This document shows positions 1 through 7,983 of a DNA stretch of 24,019 nucleotides, piece by piece. Numbering within the stretch: position 1 is the stretch's first letter; the number at the start of each line of letters is the position of its first letter. The stretch comes from JBGSYN01 sp041750975 (lineage in GTDB: Bacteria; Pseudomonadota; Alphaproteobacteria; Geminicoccales; Geminicoccaceae), in NCBI GenBank assembly GCA_041750975.1, contig JBGSYN010000066.1, positions 1-24,019 on the forward strand, written 5' to 3'. The notes below the pieces were generated by a model, which was given only the letters and a program-made list of their open reading frames with translations, was not told the DNA's origin and made no database searches. A program made the position numbers and the translations under genes.

Positions 1-1
1 C

Positions 2-58
2 TGCGGCCAGCTGAAGACCGCGAGCGAGCGCCAGCGACGCACACGGATCGCCGCCTGA
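2..58 (+). CDS. possible 3' end of an unidentified upstream gene (partial)
   Basis: The first bases of the window are open in plus frame 2 up to a TGA at 56-58, giving an 18-residue basic tail ending in RTRIAA with G or C at most third codon positions. This would fit the C-terminus of a gene entering from the left. It is not the only reading: plus frame 1 is open to a TAG at 70-72, and one minus frame is open through the whole 1-129 stretch, from possible TTG or GTG starts near 84-96 out to the left edge. No family can be recognised from so few residues. Confidence 0.22.
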   Translation, partial: CGQLKTASERQRRTRIAA

Positions 59-72
59 ACGACGCGATCTAG

Positions 73-99
73 TTCCTGGAACACGTGTGTTTTCAAGAA
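73..99. repeat. imperfect inverted repeat upstream of sppA
   Basis: TTCCTGGAA (73-81) and TTTCAAGAA (91-99) form a dyad around a nine-base centre that itself contains the palindrome ACACGTGT (81-88). Eight of nine arm positions pair, one of them as G-T. It ends about 15 bases before the GAGG preceding the chosen sppA start. It could be an operator or a weak RNA hairpin. I recognise no regulator with this motif, so function is open. Confidence 0.28.
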
Positions 100-129
100 T
101 CTGAAGTTAGCGTAACGAGGATGATCTTC

Positions 130-1866
130 ATGCGGCGTTTCTTTGTCGGATTGTTCGCGGTCATCGGCGTGTTGAGCCTCATTGTCGTGATCGCGGCCGG
201 CGGCCTCGGCTATTGGGCCTTCACCAATTTCCGGGCCGAGCGCGAAGCCCTGCCCGAGACGATTATCCTGACGCTCGATCTGCGCGGTAGTCTCGACGAG
301 AACGGCAGCGGCGATCCTTTCGGTTTCCTCGGCTTCGAGCGCGGGCTGACGGTGCAGGACACGGTTCGGGCACTCGACGCCGCCCGCGAGGATCCCGGGG
401 TGCTGGGGCTCATGGCGTTGGTCGATGGCGGCGACCAGGGTTTTGCCGTGACCCAGGAGCTGCACCAGGCGGTCCGGCGGTTTGCCGCAAGCGACAAACC
501 CACTCTGGCTTTTGCCGACAGCTTTGGCGAACTCGGCCCCGGCAATGTCGGCTATTATCTGGCGACGGCGTTCGATCAGATCCATCTGCAGCCGGTCGGC
601 CTCGTCGGCCTCACCGGCTTTGCCTTCGAGATGCCGTTTGTCGCGACAACGTTGGAGCGCGCCGGCGTACGCTTCGATGTCGAGCGCCGTGCTGAATACA
701 AGACGGCATTCGAGTTCCTCACCGAGGACGCCCCGACCGAGGCCAGTGCCGAGATGATGCAGGCGTTGCTGGACGATCTGCAGGGCCAGCTGGTTCGCGA
801 TATCGCGGCCCGAAGGGGCCTTGAAGCCGGCAACCTCAGCACCGTCATCTCGAACGGACCCTTCACCGCGGCGGAGGCGCAGGAGCTGCGCCTGATCGAC
901 GAAGTCGGCTATCTCGACGAGGCGCGCGACGCCCTCAAGCAGAGCCTCGGCGACGACAGCGAATGGTTCAGCGTCGAGAATTATGCGGCCGACCGTCTCG
1001 AAGACGAACCTGAGGGCACCATCATCGCCTCGATCACCGCGACCGGCCCGATCGTTAGGGGCGAAAGCGATTTCGGCCGGCAGATCGCCGCCGACACCTT
1101 CGCCCGGGCGCTGCGCGACGCGACCGACGATCCCGAGGTCGAGGCCATCTTGATGCGGATCGACAGCCCGGGCGGCTCGGCTGTCGCTTCCGAAACCATC
1201 GGCCGCGAGATCGAACGGGCGATCGCCGAGGGCAAGCCCGTCGTCGTGTCGATGGGCAATGCCGCCGCTTCCGGGGGCTATTGGCTGGCGATGAAGGCCT
1301 CGCACATCGTCGGCGAGCCTGCGACCCTGACGGGCTCGATCGGCGTCATCGCCGGCAAGCCGGTGTTGGGCGAGTTGTGGTCTAAGCTCGACGTCAATTG
1401 GGCGAGCTACGCCAAAAGCGACAACGCCACGATGTGGAGCATCAATCAGGATTACACGCCGGGACAGGCTGCCCGGGTCGATTCGCTGATCGACGCAACC
1501 TACGAGGCCTTCAAGGAAGGTGTCGCCGAGGGTCGCGGCATGGCGCCCGAGAGGGTCGACGAGCTGGCCCGGGGCCGGGTCTGGACCGGCAGTCAGGCGC
1601 AGGAAAACGGGCTGATCGACGAGCTCGGCGGGACGTTCGAGGCCGAGGCCGCGGTCAGGCGCCTCGCCGGCCTCGAGCCCGACGCCCCCTTGACGCTGAG
1701 GCCGTTTCCCGCGGCCGAGGATCCGTTCGATCGGATCCTGGCCCTGGTTCGCGGTGAATTCGGCAGACTCGGTGCGACCGGATTCGTGGCCGCACTGTGG
1801 CAGGCAATATCTGCCGAACTCATCGCCTTGCCGACGGTTTGGGTCGATCTGCCGAAAGTCCGCTGA
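130..1866 (+). CDS. sppA: signal peptide peptidase SppA, 67K type (S49 family)
   Basis: Membrane-anchored serine protease of family S49 that degrades cleaved signal peptides. The 578-residue product is close to the roughly 600 residues of the two-domain (67K) type. Residues 4-31 form one N-terminal membrane segment after a short basic start (MRRFF). Two S49-like halves follow. The first holds the likely catalytic lysine, K191, in the motif EYKTAFE. The second holds the nucleophile S381 in AAASGGYW. This Lys-Ser dyad split across the two halves is the family hallmark, so the enzyme looks intact. The ATG at 130 was chosen because GAGG (117-120) lies nine bases before it; an in-frame ATG at 121 touches that site, and the ATG at 93 region/GTG-type starts further up lack one. 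Its stop abuts phoB, which converges on it. No link to phosphate control is implied by the position. Confidence 0.93.
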   Translation: MRRFFVGLFAVIGVLSLIVVIAAGGLGYWAFTNFRAEREALPETIILTLDLRGSLDENGSGDPFGFLGFERGLTVQDTVRALDAAREDPGVLGLMALVDGGDQGFAVTQELHQAVRRFAASDKPTLAFADSFGELGPGNVGYYLATAFDQIHLQPVGLVGLTGFAFEMPFVATTLERAGVRFDVERRAEYKTAFEFLTEDAPTEASAEMMQALLDDLQGQLVRDIAARRGLEAGNLSTVISNGPFTAAEAQELRLIDEVGYLDEARDALKQSLGDDSEWFSVENYAADRLEDEPEGTIIASITATGPIVRGESDFGRQIAADTFARALRDATDDPEVEAILMRIDSPGGSAVASETIGREIERAIAEGKPVVVSMGNAAASGGYWLAMKASHIVGEPATLTGSIGVIAGKPVLGELWSKLDVNWASYAKSDNATMWSINQDYTPGQAARVDSLIDATYEAFKEGVAEGRGMAPERVDELARGRVWTGSQAQENGLIDELGGTFEAEAAVRRLAGLEPDAPLTLRPFPAAEDPFDRILALVRGEFGRLGATGFVAALWQAISAELIALPTVWVDLPKVR

Positions 1867-2571
1867 TCAGGCGGCGGAGTTCAGCTTTTTGTAGTCGAGC
1901 GAGTAGCCCTCGGCCCGAACGGTACGCAGCAGATCCTCCTCGCCGGGCTGATTGAGCGCTCGGCGCAGGCGGCGGATGGTGGCGTCGACGGTTCGAAGCT
2001 CGATGTCCAGATCCGCACCCCAGACCCGATCCAGCAGCTGCGCCCGGCTGAAAACGCGCCCGGGATTGCACAGGAAGTGGCGCAGCAGGCGGAACTCGGT
2101 CGGGCTCAGATGGATCTCGCGGTCGCCCCGGTGGACCCGATGGGCACCCAGATCCATCCGCACGTCCTGGTATTGCAGGACATGTTCGGCGAGGGCTGGA
2201 CGTACCCTTCTGAGCACGGCCCGAATCCTGGCGATCAATTCGTCCGGAGAGAACGGCTTGGTGATGAAATCATCGGCGCCGGTCTCGAGGCCCCGCAACC
2301 GGTCAGGCTCTTCGCCGCGCGCCGTCAACATGATGATCGGCACATGCGCCGTATCGTTGCGCCGTCGCAATCGCCGGCAAAGCTCCAGGCCGGAAAGCTG
2401 CGGCAGCATCCAGTCGAGGAGGATCAGATCGGGATGCCGCTCGCCGATCAGTGTCAGCGCCTCCTCGCCATCATAAGCCTGCGAATAGTCGAAATTGCTA
2501 GCCTCCAAATTGTAAGCAAGAAGCTTCTGGAGGGCCGGCTCGTCCTCGACGACCAGAATCATCGGCTTCAC
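1867..2571 (-). CDS. phoB: phosphate regulon response regulator PhoB
   Basis: OmpR-family response regulator, 234 residues, usual family length. The receiver domain (about 1-120) has the acidic pocket E9-D10, phospho-acceptor D53 (LLDWMLP), switch T83 and K105 (TKPFSPDE). The C-terminal winged helix (about 130-228) contains the typical LSPTEFRLLRHF and RTVDATIRRLRRAL segments. When phosphorylated by PhoR such proteins bind PHO boxes and activate phosphate genes; the box at 7955-7983 is the obvious local target. The start is GTG (2569-2571), and it overlaps the phoU stop as GTGA, which points to translational coupling. It is the last gene of the pst run, placing the regulator under its own PHO box (positive feedback) if transcription continues from pstS. 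Identity as PhoB rather than another OmpR-type regulator rests mainly on this context. Confidence 0.95.
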   Translation of the reverse strand: MKPMILVVEDEPALQKLLAYNLEASNFDYSQAYDGEEALTLIGERHPDLILLDWMLPQLSGLELCRRLRRRNDTAHVPIIMLTARGEEPDRLRGLETGADDFITKPFSPDELIARIRAVLRRVRPALAEHVLQYQDVRMDLGAHRVHRGDREIHLSPTEFRLLRHFLCNPGRVFSRAQLLDRVWGADLDIELRTVDATIRRLRRALNQPGEEDLLRTVRAEGYSLDYKKLNSAA

Positions 2572-3263
2572 GATGGGCGGTTCCTCATGCGGTTGATCTG
2601 TTCGCCATGGATCATGTAGTGGATCTTCTCGGCGATATTGGTGGTGTGATCGCCGATCCGCTCGAGGTTCTTGGCGACGAACATGAGATCGATGCAGATC
2701 GCGGCGCGGCGCGGATCCTCCTGGACGGTCTTTACGAGTTCCTGGAACAGGGTCTCGTAGAGGCGGTCGACCTCGGCGTCGCGGGTCCAGACGCTCATCG
2801 CCTTGTCGGTATCCCGCTCCAGGAGTGCGTCGAGGATGTCCTTGACCATGCTCTGGCAGGTCTGTCCCATGCGCGGCAGCATGGCCAGCGTGCGGAACTC
2901 GGGCTCTTCGGCGAGCCGCTGCGCTCGCTTGGCGATGCTCACCGCATAATCGCTGATTCGCTCGAGGTCGTTGGAGAGCTTGAGCGCCATGGCGACGATC
3001 CGAAGGTCCATTCCCAGAGGCTGACGGATCGCCAGGAGGCGAATCGCATACTGATCGATCTCTTCCTCGAGGCCATCGACCAGAATATCATCCTCGATGA
3101 CCTTCACCGCGATGTCGTGCCTTCGATGCGAGATCGCATCGACCGCGTTGGCCACCTGTTGCTCCGCGATCGCCCCCATATGGACGATGCGATCGGCGAG
3201 TGCTTTCAAATCGCCATCGAATGAACGGACAGTATGTTGCTTCGCGATGGGAAGCTCGCCCAA
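2568..3263 (-). CDS. phoU: phosphate transport system regulatory protein PhoU
   Basis: Cytoplasmic regulator that links the Pst transporter to PhoR and represses the regulon when phosphate is plentiful. The 231-residue protein is all helical in appearance and consists of two PhoU repeats (about 16-105 and 120-210), with the characteristic HMGAIAEQQVANAV segment and the acidic metal-binding-type motifs NDLERISDYA and KNLERIGDHTTNIAE. The best start is an unusual TTG at 3261-3263 with GGGGA about six bases upstream; the first ATG in frame (residue 29) would delete most of helix 1, which the family retains. A GTG could also be used. It follows pstB after 22 bases and overlaps phoB by four, in the standard pst operon order. 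Confidence 0.95.
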   Translation of the reverse strand: MGELPIAKQHTVRSFDGDLKALADRIVHMGAIAEQQVANAVDAISHRRHDIAVKVIEDDILVDGLEEEIDQYAIRLLAIRQPLGMDLRIVAMALKLSNDLERISDYAVSIAKRAQRLAEEPEFRTLAMLPRMGQTCQSMVKDILDALLERDTDKAMSVWTRDAEVDRLYETLFQELVKTVQEDPRRAAICIDLMFVAKNLERIGDHTTNIAEKIHYMIHGEQINRMRNRPS

Positions 3264-3285
3264 AGATTTCCCCGATCAGGTAAGT

Positions 3286-4119
3286 TTAGCCAAATCGTCC
3301 AGTAATATAGTCCTGTGTCATCGATTGATTCGGATTGGTGAACAATTTTTCGGTTGGACCGAATTCGATCAACTTGCCGAGATGAAAGAAGGCGGTCCGC
3401 TGTGAAACGCGCCCCGCCTGCTGCATATTATGGGTGACGATGACGATCGTGAAATCTTCGCGAAGCTCGTCGATCAACTCTTCGATCCGGGCCGTGGCAA
3501 TCGGATCGAGCGCCGAACAGGGCTCGTCCATCAGGATGACTTCGGGGCTCACCGCGATTGCCCTGGCGATGCATAATCGCTGTTGCTGGCCGCCGGATAG
3601 GCCATTGCCGGGCTGACCGAGACGATCCCGGACCTCTTCCCAAAGCCCTGCACCTTTAAGGCTATTTTCGACGATCTCGTCGAGTTCCGATTTGTTGCCG
3701 GCCAGGCCGTGGATACGTGGTCCGTAGGCGACGTTATCGTAGATCGTTTTCGGAAATGGGTTGGGTTTTTGAAAGACCATACCGACGCGTGCCCGCAATT
3801 GCACGACGTCGATGGATTTGTCGTTGATATCGTTCCCGTCGAGACGGATGTCGCCCTTGATCCTGCAGATTGGAATCGTGTCGTTCATCCGATTGAAGCA
3901 CCGCAGGAAGGTCGACTTCCCGCAACCTGAAGCGCCGATAAAGCTCGTCACTTCATTAGCGGCAATGTCGATATTCACATCGAAGAGGGCCTGCATGTCG
4001 CCGTACCATAGATTGACCCCGCGGGCGGCCACTTTGACGGACCGAGCATTGCCGGCGATAGCCTCAGTGGCCTTGTCGGTACTCGAGGCAAGCGTGCTGA
4101 CGGGTTGCGCTGCTACCAT
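3286..4119 (-). CDS. pstB: phosphate ABC transporter ATP-binding protein PstB
   Basis: ATPase subunit of the high-affinity phosphate importer, 277 residues. All nucleotide-binding motifs are present: Walker A GASGCGKST (62-70), Q-loop in VFQKPNPFP (115-123), signature LSGGQQQRL (174-182), Walker B VILMDEP (194-200) with catalytic E199, D-loop SALDP, and H-loop H230 in IVTHNMQQ. NPFPKTIYDNVAYGPRIHG is typical of PstB rather than of other importers. The N-terminal 28 residues are an extension relative to E. coli PstB. The ATG at 4117-4119 overlaps the end of pstA by seven bases and has no strong ribosome-binding site of its own, so coupling to pstA translation is likely. This gene includes the most AT-rich stretch of the operon at its 3' end. 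Confidence 0.97.
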   Translation of the reverse strand: MVAAQPVSTLASSTDKATEAIAGNARSVKVAARGVNLWYGDMQALFDVNIDIAANEVTSFIGASGCGKSTFLRCFNRMNDTIPICRIKGDIRLDGNDINDKSIDVVQLRARVGMVFQKPNPFPKTIYDNVAYGPRIHGLAGNKSELDEIVENSLKGAGLWEEVRDRLGQPGNGLSGGQQQRLCIARAIAVSPEVILMDEPCSALDPIATARIEELIDELREDFTIVIVTHNMQQAGRVSQRTAFFHLGKLIEFGPTEKLFTNPNQSMTQDYITGRFG

Positions 4120-5417
4120 TTGATCTGAAGTCTCTGTCGGAGGAAGATGGCGGTCGCGTTCATGACGACGAGGAAGCCGAGAAGAACGATGATCGCAGCA
4201 CTGGTGCGGGCGACAAAGCCCCGCTCGGGACTGTCGAACCAGATGAATATCTGCGTCGGCAGAGCGGTCGAGGGCGACATCATGCCATCGGGCGCCGCCG
4301 TGATGAATGCGTTCATCCCAATCAGCAGCAGCGGCGCCGTCTCGCCCAAAGCCTGAGCGAGGCCGATGATGGTACCGGTGAGGATGCCAGGCAACGCCAA
4401 GGGAATGACATGGTGCGTCACCGTTTGAACCGGCGAGGCGCCGATCCCCAACGCAGCATCCCTGATCGAGGGCGGCACCTGCTTCAGAGCACTTCGAGTG
4501 GCGATGATGATCGTCGGCAGGGTCATCAAGGAGAGCACCATGCCGCCGACCAACGGAACCGAGCGTGGCAGGCCGAAGATCTGGATAAAGACGGCGAGGC
4601 CCAGAAGGCCGAAGATGATCGACGGCACCGCCGCCAGATTGTTGATATTGACCTCAATCACATCGGTGAACCGGTTCTTCGGGGCGAATTCTTCAAGGTA
4701 GATGGCTGCGGCGATACCGGTCGGAAAGCTGATGAGAAAGGTGACAAGAAGAAGATAAAACGAGCCCCAAAGTGCGCCTTTGAGACCGGCCAGTTCCGGA
4801 AAGCGGCTATCTGCGGCGGTAAACAACGTCCAATTAAAGGCCGAACGCAGGCGGTCGTCGGCGACTAGGCGGTCGTAAGTATTAATTTGGCTGTCGTTCA
4901 CGCTCCGCCGGTTCGGCGGGAGATCGCGGTCGATCACGCCCTTATGGAGCTGGTCGATCGGATCGGCGGCCGGTACCCAAATCGAGAAGGTCTGGCCGAT
5001 CAATTCCGGATCGGCGACGACCCTGTCGCGAACGAGAAATTGTGCCCCACTGCTGACCATCGAGCGAGTCACACGCTGCTCTTCAGGCGTGTCGATGTCC
5101 GGGAAGAGATTGTAAATCGATTGATCGACAATACTGCTGTAGCGGGCGCGGAAGGGATTTTCCGGGTCGACCGCATCAGCGGGAATGGTCACGTCCAGAC
5201 GAATCGAGGTTTGTGTCCAGGCGGTCGATGAAGCGGCGATGATCGAGCCGAGAAGCGTCACCAGCAGGCCCAATGCGATAGCGACCGCACCGATGCCCGT
5301 GGCCCAGAGCCGGGTATCGGCTGCCCTGCGGCGGCGCAGTCGCGCCACCGACTCCTTGGACGTCGCCCACCCGCCGCCCGAGGGCGTGGACGCAGGCGTC
5401 AGATCCGAACTAATCAT
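4113..5417 (-). CDS. pstA: phosphate ABC transporter permease PstA (long form)
   Basis: Inner-membrane permease subunit pairing with PstC. At 434 residues it is about 140 longer than E. coli PstA. A cytoplasmic basic N-terminus (KESVARLRRRRAADTR) leads to a first membrane segment (about 38-62), then a soluble, probably periplasmic, domain of about 65-205, matching the DUF3333-type extension known from alphaproteobacterial PstA. The conserved permease core starts near 215 with several membrane segments, and the EAA loop that contacts PstB is at about 318-345 (RDAALGIGASPVQTVTHHVIPLALPGI shortened: RDAALGIGASP ... PLALPGI). The ATG at 5415-5417 overlaps the pstC stop by eight bases; AGAGG lies about 11 bases upstream. 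The role of the extra domain is unknown. Confidence 0.96.
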   Translation of the reverse strand: MISSDLTPASTPSGGGWATSKESVARLRRRRAADTRLWATGIGAVAIALGLLVTLLGSIIAASSTAWTQTSIRLDVTIPADAVDPENPFRARYSSIVDQSIYNLFPDIDTPEEQRVTRSMVSSGAQFLVRDRVVADPELIGQTFSIWVPAADPIDQLHKGVIDRDLPPNRRSVNDSQINTYDRLVADDRLRSAFNWTLFTAADSRFPELAGLKGALWGSFYLLLVTFLISFPTGIAAAIYLEEFAPKNRFTDVIEVNINNLAAVPSIIFGLLGLAVFIQIFGLPRSVPLVGGMVLSLMTLPTIIIATRSALKQVPPSIRDAALGIGASPVQTVTHHVIPLALPGILTGTIIGLAQALGETAPLLLIGMNAFITAAPDGMMSPSTALPTQIFIWFDSPERGFVARTSAAIIVLLGFLVVMNATAIFLRQRLQIKW

Positions 5418-6795
5418 ATTGTTCTCGATACCTCTTGACGACGCCGAGCGCGATAATGTTGAGGATCAGGGTGCCGATGAAGAGCACGAGACCGAGGCCA
5501 AAAGCAGCAAGCGTCTTCGGACTGTCGAATGCCGTATCGCCGATCAGCAGGGAGACGATCTGCACGGTGGTCGTGGTCATTCCTTCCAAAGGATTGAGCG
5601 TGAGGTTTGCCGAAAGGCCGGCCGCCATGACGACGATCATCGTCTCGCCGATCGCGCGGCTCATGGCTAAGAGCACGCCGCCCATGATCCCCGGAAGTGC
5701 CGCAGGCAGCAGCACTTGGCGAATGGTTTCGGATTTGGTGGCGCCGAGTGCTGCTGCACCGTCACGTAGCGAGGCCGGTACGGCGTTGAGCGCGTCGTCG
5801 GCAAAAGAGGAAATAAAGGGGATCAGCATGATGCCCATGACACCGCCCGCCACGATCGCCGCTGTCGGTGCAACTTGGATGCCGAGTGACGCGCCAATAC
5901 CTCTGATGAACGGCGATACGGTTATGACCGCGAAAAAGCCGTAGACAATTGTCGGAATGCCGGCCAGCACCTCTAGGATAGGCTTAATGACCGCACGAAC
6001 CGGCGAGGTCGCGTATTCCGCGGTATATATCGCAGCCATCAGCCCGACCGGCACCGCGACAGTCAAAGCGCAGATGCTGACAACGATCGTGCCCCAGAAA
6101 ATCGGAACCGCTCCGAATGCACCCAATCCGGCAATCTGGTCCGCCCGGATCGGAATTTGGGGCTCCCAATTGAGGCCGAAAAGAAATTCGTGGGGCGGAA
6201 CGAGTGCAAAGAAACGCCAGCTTTCGTAGAGCAGTGAGACCAAGATGCCGAGTGTGGTCAAGATGGCGACCAATGAGGCTGCGACGAGCAGCCCGTAGAT
6301 GATGTTTTCGACGCGATGCCGTGCCCGGAAGGCGGGCGCGATTCGTGATCGGGCCCAGACGAGACCGAGGATTGCGAGGGAGAGGGTTACGACGACGACC
6401 CCTCCGCGCACGATCGCCTGGTAAGTCCCAAGTCTTGCCGCCGCTTCGACAATGGGCGGCTCTGGCGTACCGAAAGTTCGGCCCGATGCGGCGTTGTAAA
6501 TGCTGGAGAGCAGCAGGCCGCGTCTCGCCGCGTTCATTTCCTCTGTCATCTGCTCCGGCAATTGGGCCATGAGCAGACCGTCGATGATCGTCGACTGCAG
6601 GAATAGGCCGATCGTGAACACGATGATTGCGGGCAGCCCGCAGATCAACGCGACCCAATAGCCGTAATAGCTGGGCAACGTCGCCATGCCGCGCTGACCC
6701 ACCGAGTTGCGCAGTGCGGTCGCCTGCCGTCGGCCGAACCAATAGCCGGCGACGGAGAGAAGGATGATGACCCAGAGGATCGAGGCCTGCGACAT
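5410..6795 (-). CDS. pstC: phosphate ABC transporter permease PstC (long form)
   Basis: Permease partner of PstA, 461 residues against about 320 in E. coli. Extra N-terminal membrane segments (about 5-20, 46-68, 130-148) and a loop between them precede the conserved core, an arrangement known from many alphaproteobacterial PstC proteins (DUF3708-type N-terminus). The core begins near 165, and the EAA coupling loop is at about 342-370 (SLRDGAAALGATKSE ... LLPAALPGI). The ATG at 6793-6795 has almost no Shine-Dalgarno sequence; the preceding bases are rich in AAAC and GTC. It lies 63 bases after pstS, behind a strong hairpin. Both facts suggest lower translation than pstS, as expected for membrane subunits compared with an abundant binding protein. 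Confidence 0.95.
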   Translation of the reverse strand: MSQASILWVIILLSVAGYWFGRRQATALRNSVGQRGMATLPSYYGYWVALICGLPAIIVFTIGLFLQSTIIDGLLMAQLPEQMTEEMNAARRGLLLSSIYNAASGRTFGTPEPPIVEAAARLGTYQAIVRGGVVVVTLSLAILGLVWARSRIAPAFRARHRVENIIYGLLVAASLVAILTTLGILVSLLYESWRFFALVPPHEFLFGLNWEPQIPIRADQIAGLGAFGAVPIFWGTIVVSICALTVAVPVGLMAAIYTAEYATSPVRAVIKPILEVLAGIPTIVYGFFAVITVSPFIRGIGASLGIQVAPTAAIVAGGVMGIMLIPFISSFADDALNAVPASLRDGAAALGATKSETIRQVLLPAALPGIMGGVLLAMSRAIGETMIVVMAAGLSANLTLNPLEGMTTTTVQIVSLLIGDTAFDSPKTLAAFGLGLVLFIGTLILNIIALGVVKRYREQYD

Positions 6796-6824
6796 GACGA
6801 CGTTTTGATTTGCAGCAGTGACTG

Positions 6825-6851
6825 GCGGTGGCCCGGCATCCGAGCCACCGC
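6825..6851 (-). promoter_or_regulatory. strong stem-loop between pstS and pstC
   Basis: In the transcript, GCGGTGGC and GCCACCGC form a perfect eight-pair stem; inside it a U-G pair and CGG/CCG extend the helix to 12 pairs around a three-base loop. It starts seven bases after the pstS stop codon and is not followed by a U run, so it is not a standard intrinsic terminator. By analogy with other binding-protein operons, it could block 3' exonuclease decay of pstS mRNA or partly attenuate transcription into pstC. The structure is read directly; the role is inferred. Confidence 0.72.
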
Positions 6852-6858
6852 TCTGCCA

Positions 6859-7893
6859 TTAGCTGGCCGGCGCTTCCATCGCCTCGCCGCTCAAGGCCGC
6901 GTCTTGAACCGTTTTGCGGCGCTCGCCGCCGAGCGGCACGAGGCCTCGCTCCTGCAGATAGCCGCCCGGCCCCATCGCCTCTTCGCTCACATACTCGGCG
7001 ATAAAATCCTGGAGATTGGGAATGGCGTCCCGGTGCGCATTCTTGACATAGAAGAAAAGCGGTCGCGAGATACCGTACTCACCAGTCTCGATCGTTTCCG
7101 CCGACGGTGTCACACCGCCGACCGACGCTGCCTTTAGGCTGTCCTGGTTCTCAAAGAGAAACGAATAGCCGAAGATACCGAGAGCGTTCGCATCGGAATT
7201 GAGGCGCTGAACGATCAAGTTGTCGTTCTCGCCGGCCTCGACGAAGGGGCCGTCGGTCCGCATGCGCTGACAGACTTCCTCTTGGCGATCTTCGTCAAGT
7301 GCGGTGATAGCTTCGAACTCGGTGCAGCCTTCCTCCATGACCAGTTCGACCCAGGCATCGCGGGTACCGGAGGTCGGCGGGGGGCCGTAGACGAGGATTG
7401 GCTGATCCGGCAGCGACGAATCGATATCGCTCCAATTCGTATGGGGATTGGCGACGATCTCACCATCGACTGCAACCTCGGCAGCCAAAGCCTCAAACAA
7501 CTGTGCCTTGCTCAAGTCGAAATCTGCGGCCTCCTGCGCCGTGGCGACCGACAGACCATCATAGCCGATCAACACCTCGGTGATATCGGTGACGCCGTTG
7601 CCGGTGCAAAGCTCGTACTCGGATGCGGTCATCGCGCGCGAGGCACCCGTGAGGTCGGGGTGGTCGACACCCACACCCTGACAGAAGATTTGCATGCCAC
7701 CGCCGGTACCGGTCGATTCGACGACCGGGGCCGGAGCGCCTGTTACCGACGAGAACTGCTCGGCCACGGCTTGAGTGTAGGGGAAGACGGTCGAGGAGCC
7801 GACAATGCGAATCTGATCGCGACTTTGGGCTTCCGCGGTGGTCGAGAAGGCGACGAGCGATAGCGCCGCTGTAGACATGAGGACGGTTTTCAC
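6859..7893 (-). CDS. pstS: periplasmic phosphate-binding protein PstS
   Basis: High-affinity phosphate receptor of the Pst importer. With the GTG start at 7891-7893 the precursor is 344 residues, very near E. coli PstS (346). This start has GGAG about nine bases upstream and gives a proper signal peptide: K2, a hydrophobic stretch of about 3-18, and cleavage after A-E-A at residue 22. There is no lipobox cysteine, so the mature protein should be soluble in the periplasm. Phosphate-loop motifs are visible: GSSTVFP (32-38), STGTGGGM (60-67), SRAMTASE (85-92), IGYDGLSV (109-116) and SGTRDAW (175-181). The reading frame is open for another 38 codons upstream, but that stretch holds the PHO box and gives no signal sequence. 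It is the first gene under the PHO box and is followed by the stem-loop at 6825-6851. Confidence 0.95.
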   Translation of the reverse strand: MKTVLMSTAALSLVAFSTTAEAQSRDQIRIVGSSTVFPYTQAVAEQFSSVTGAPAPVVESTGTGGGMQIFCQGVGVDHPDLTGASRAMTASEYELCTGNGVTDITEVLIGYDGLSVATAQEAADFDLSKAQLFEALAAEVAVDGEIVANPHTNWSDIDSSLPDQPILVYGPPPTSGTRDAWVELVMEEGCTEFEAITALDEDRQEEVCQRMRTDGPFVEAGENDNLIVQRLNSDANALGIFGYSFLFENQDSLKAASVGGVTPSAETIETGEYGISRPLFFYVKNAHRDAIPNLQDFIAEYVSEEAMGPGGYLQERGLVPLGGERRKTVQDAALSGEAMEAPAS

Positions 7894-7954
7894 TTGGTTC
7901 CGCTCCAAAAGATTTGACACAGCGCCCGCTCTGACGCCGCATGGTTCGTCTTTT

Positions 7955-7983
7955 ATGACCATAGCATGACAGTTCCGTGACAA
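7955..7983 (-). promoter_or_regulatory. PHO box (PhoB binding site), three half-sites
   Basis: Reading the minus strand, three seven-base units, TTGTCAC, CTGTCAT and TGGTCAT, follow each other with four-base spacers, so they repeat every 11 bases. The first two units closely match the known PhoB box (two CTGTCA-type repeats 11 bases apart); the third is a weaker copy. The box lies about 60 bases before the pstS GTG, within the 110-base phoR-pstS gap. PhoB-dependent promoters use the box in place of a -35 element; I see no convincing -10 hexamer at the expected distance. Confidence 0.82.

Noticed and set aside
6825..6851. Intrinsic terminator after pstS
   Set aside because: The hairpin is strong but no T run follows on the transcribed strand, and pstC has no promoter of its own that I can see. 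I list it as a regulatory stem-loop.
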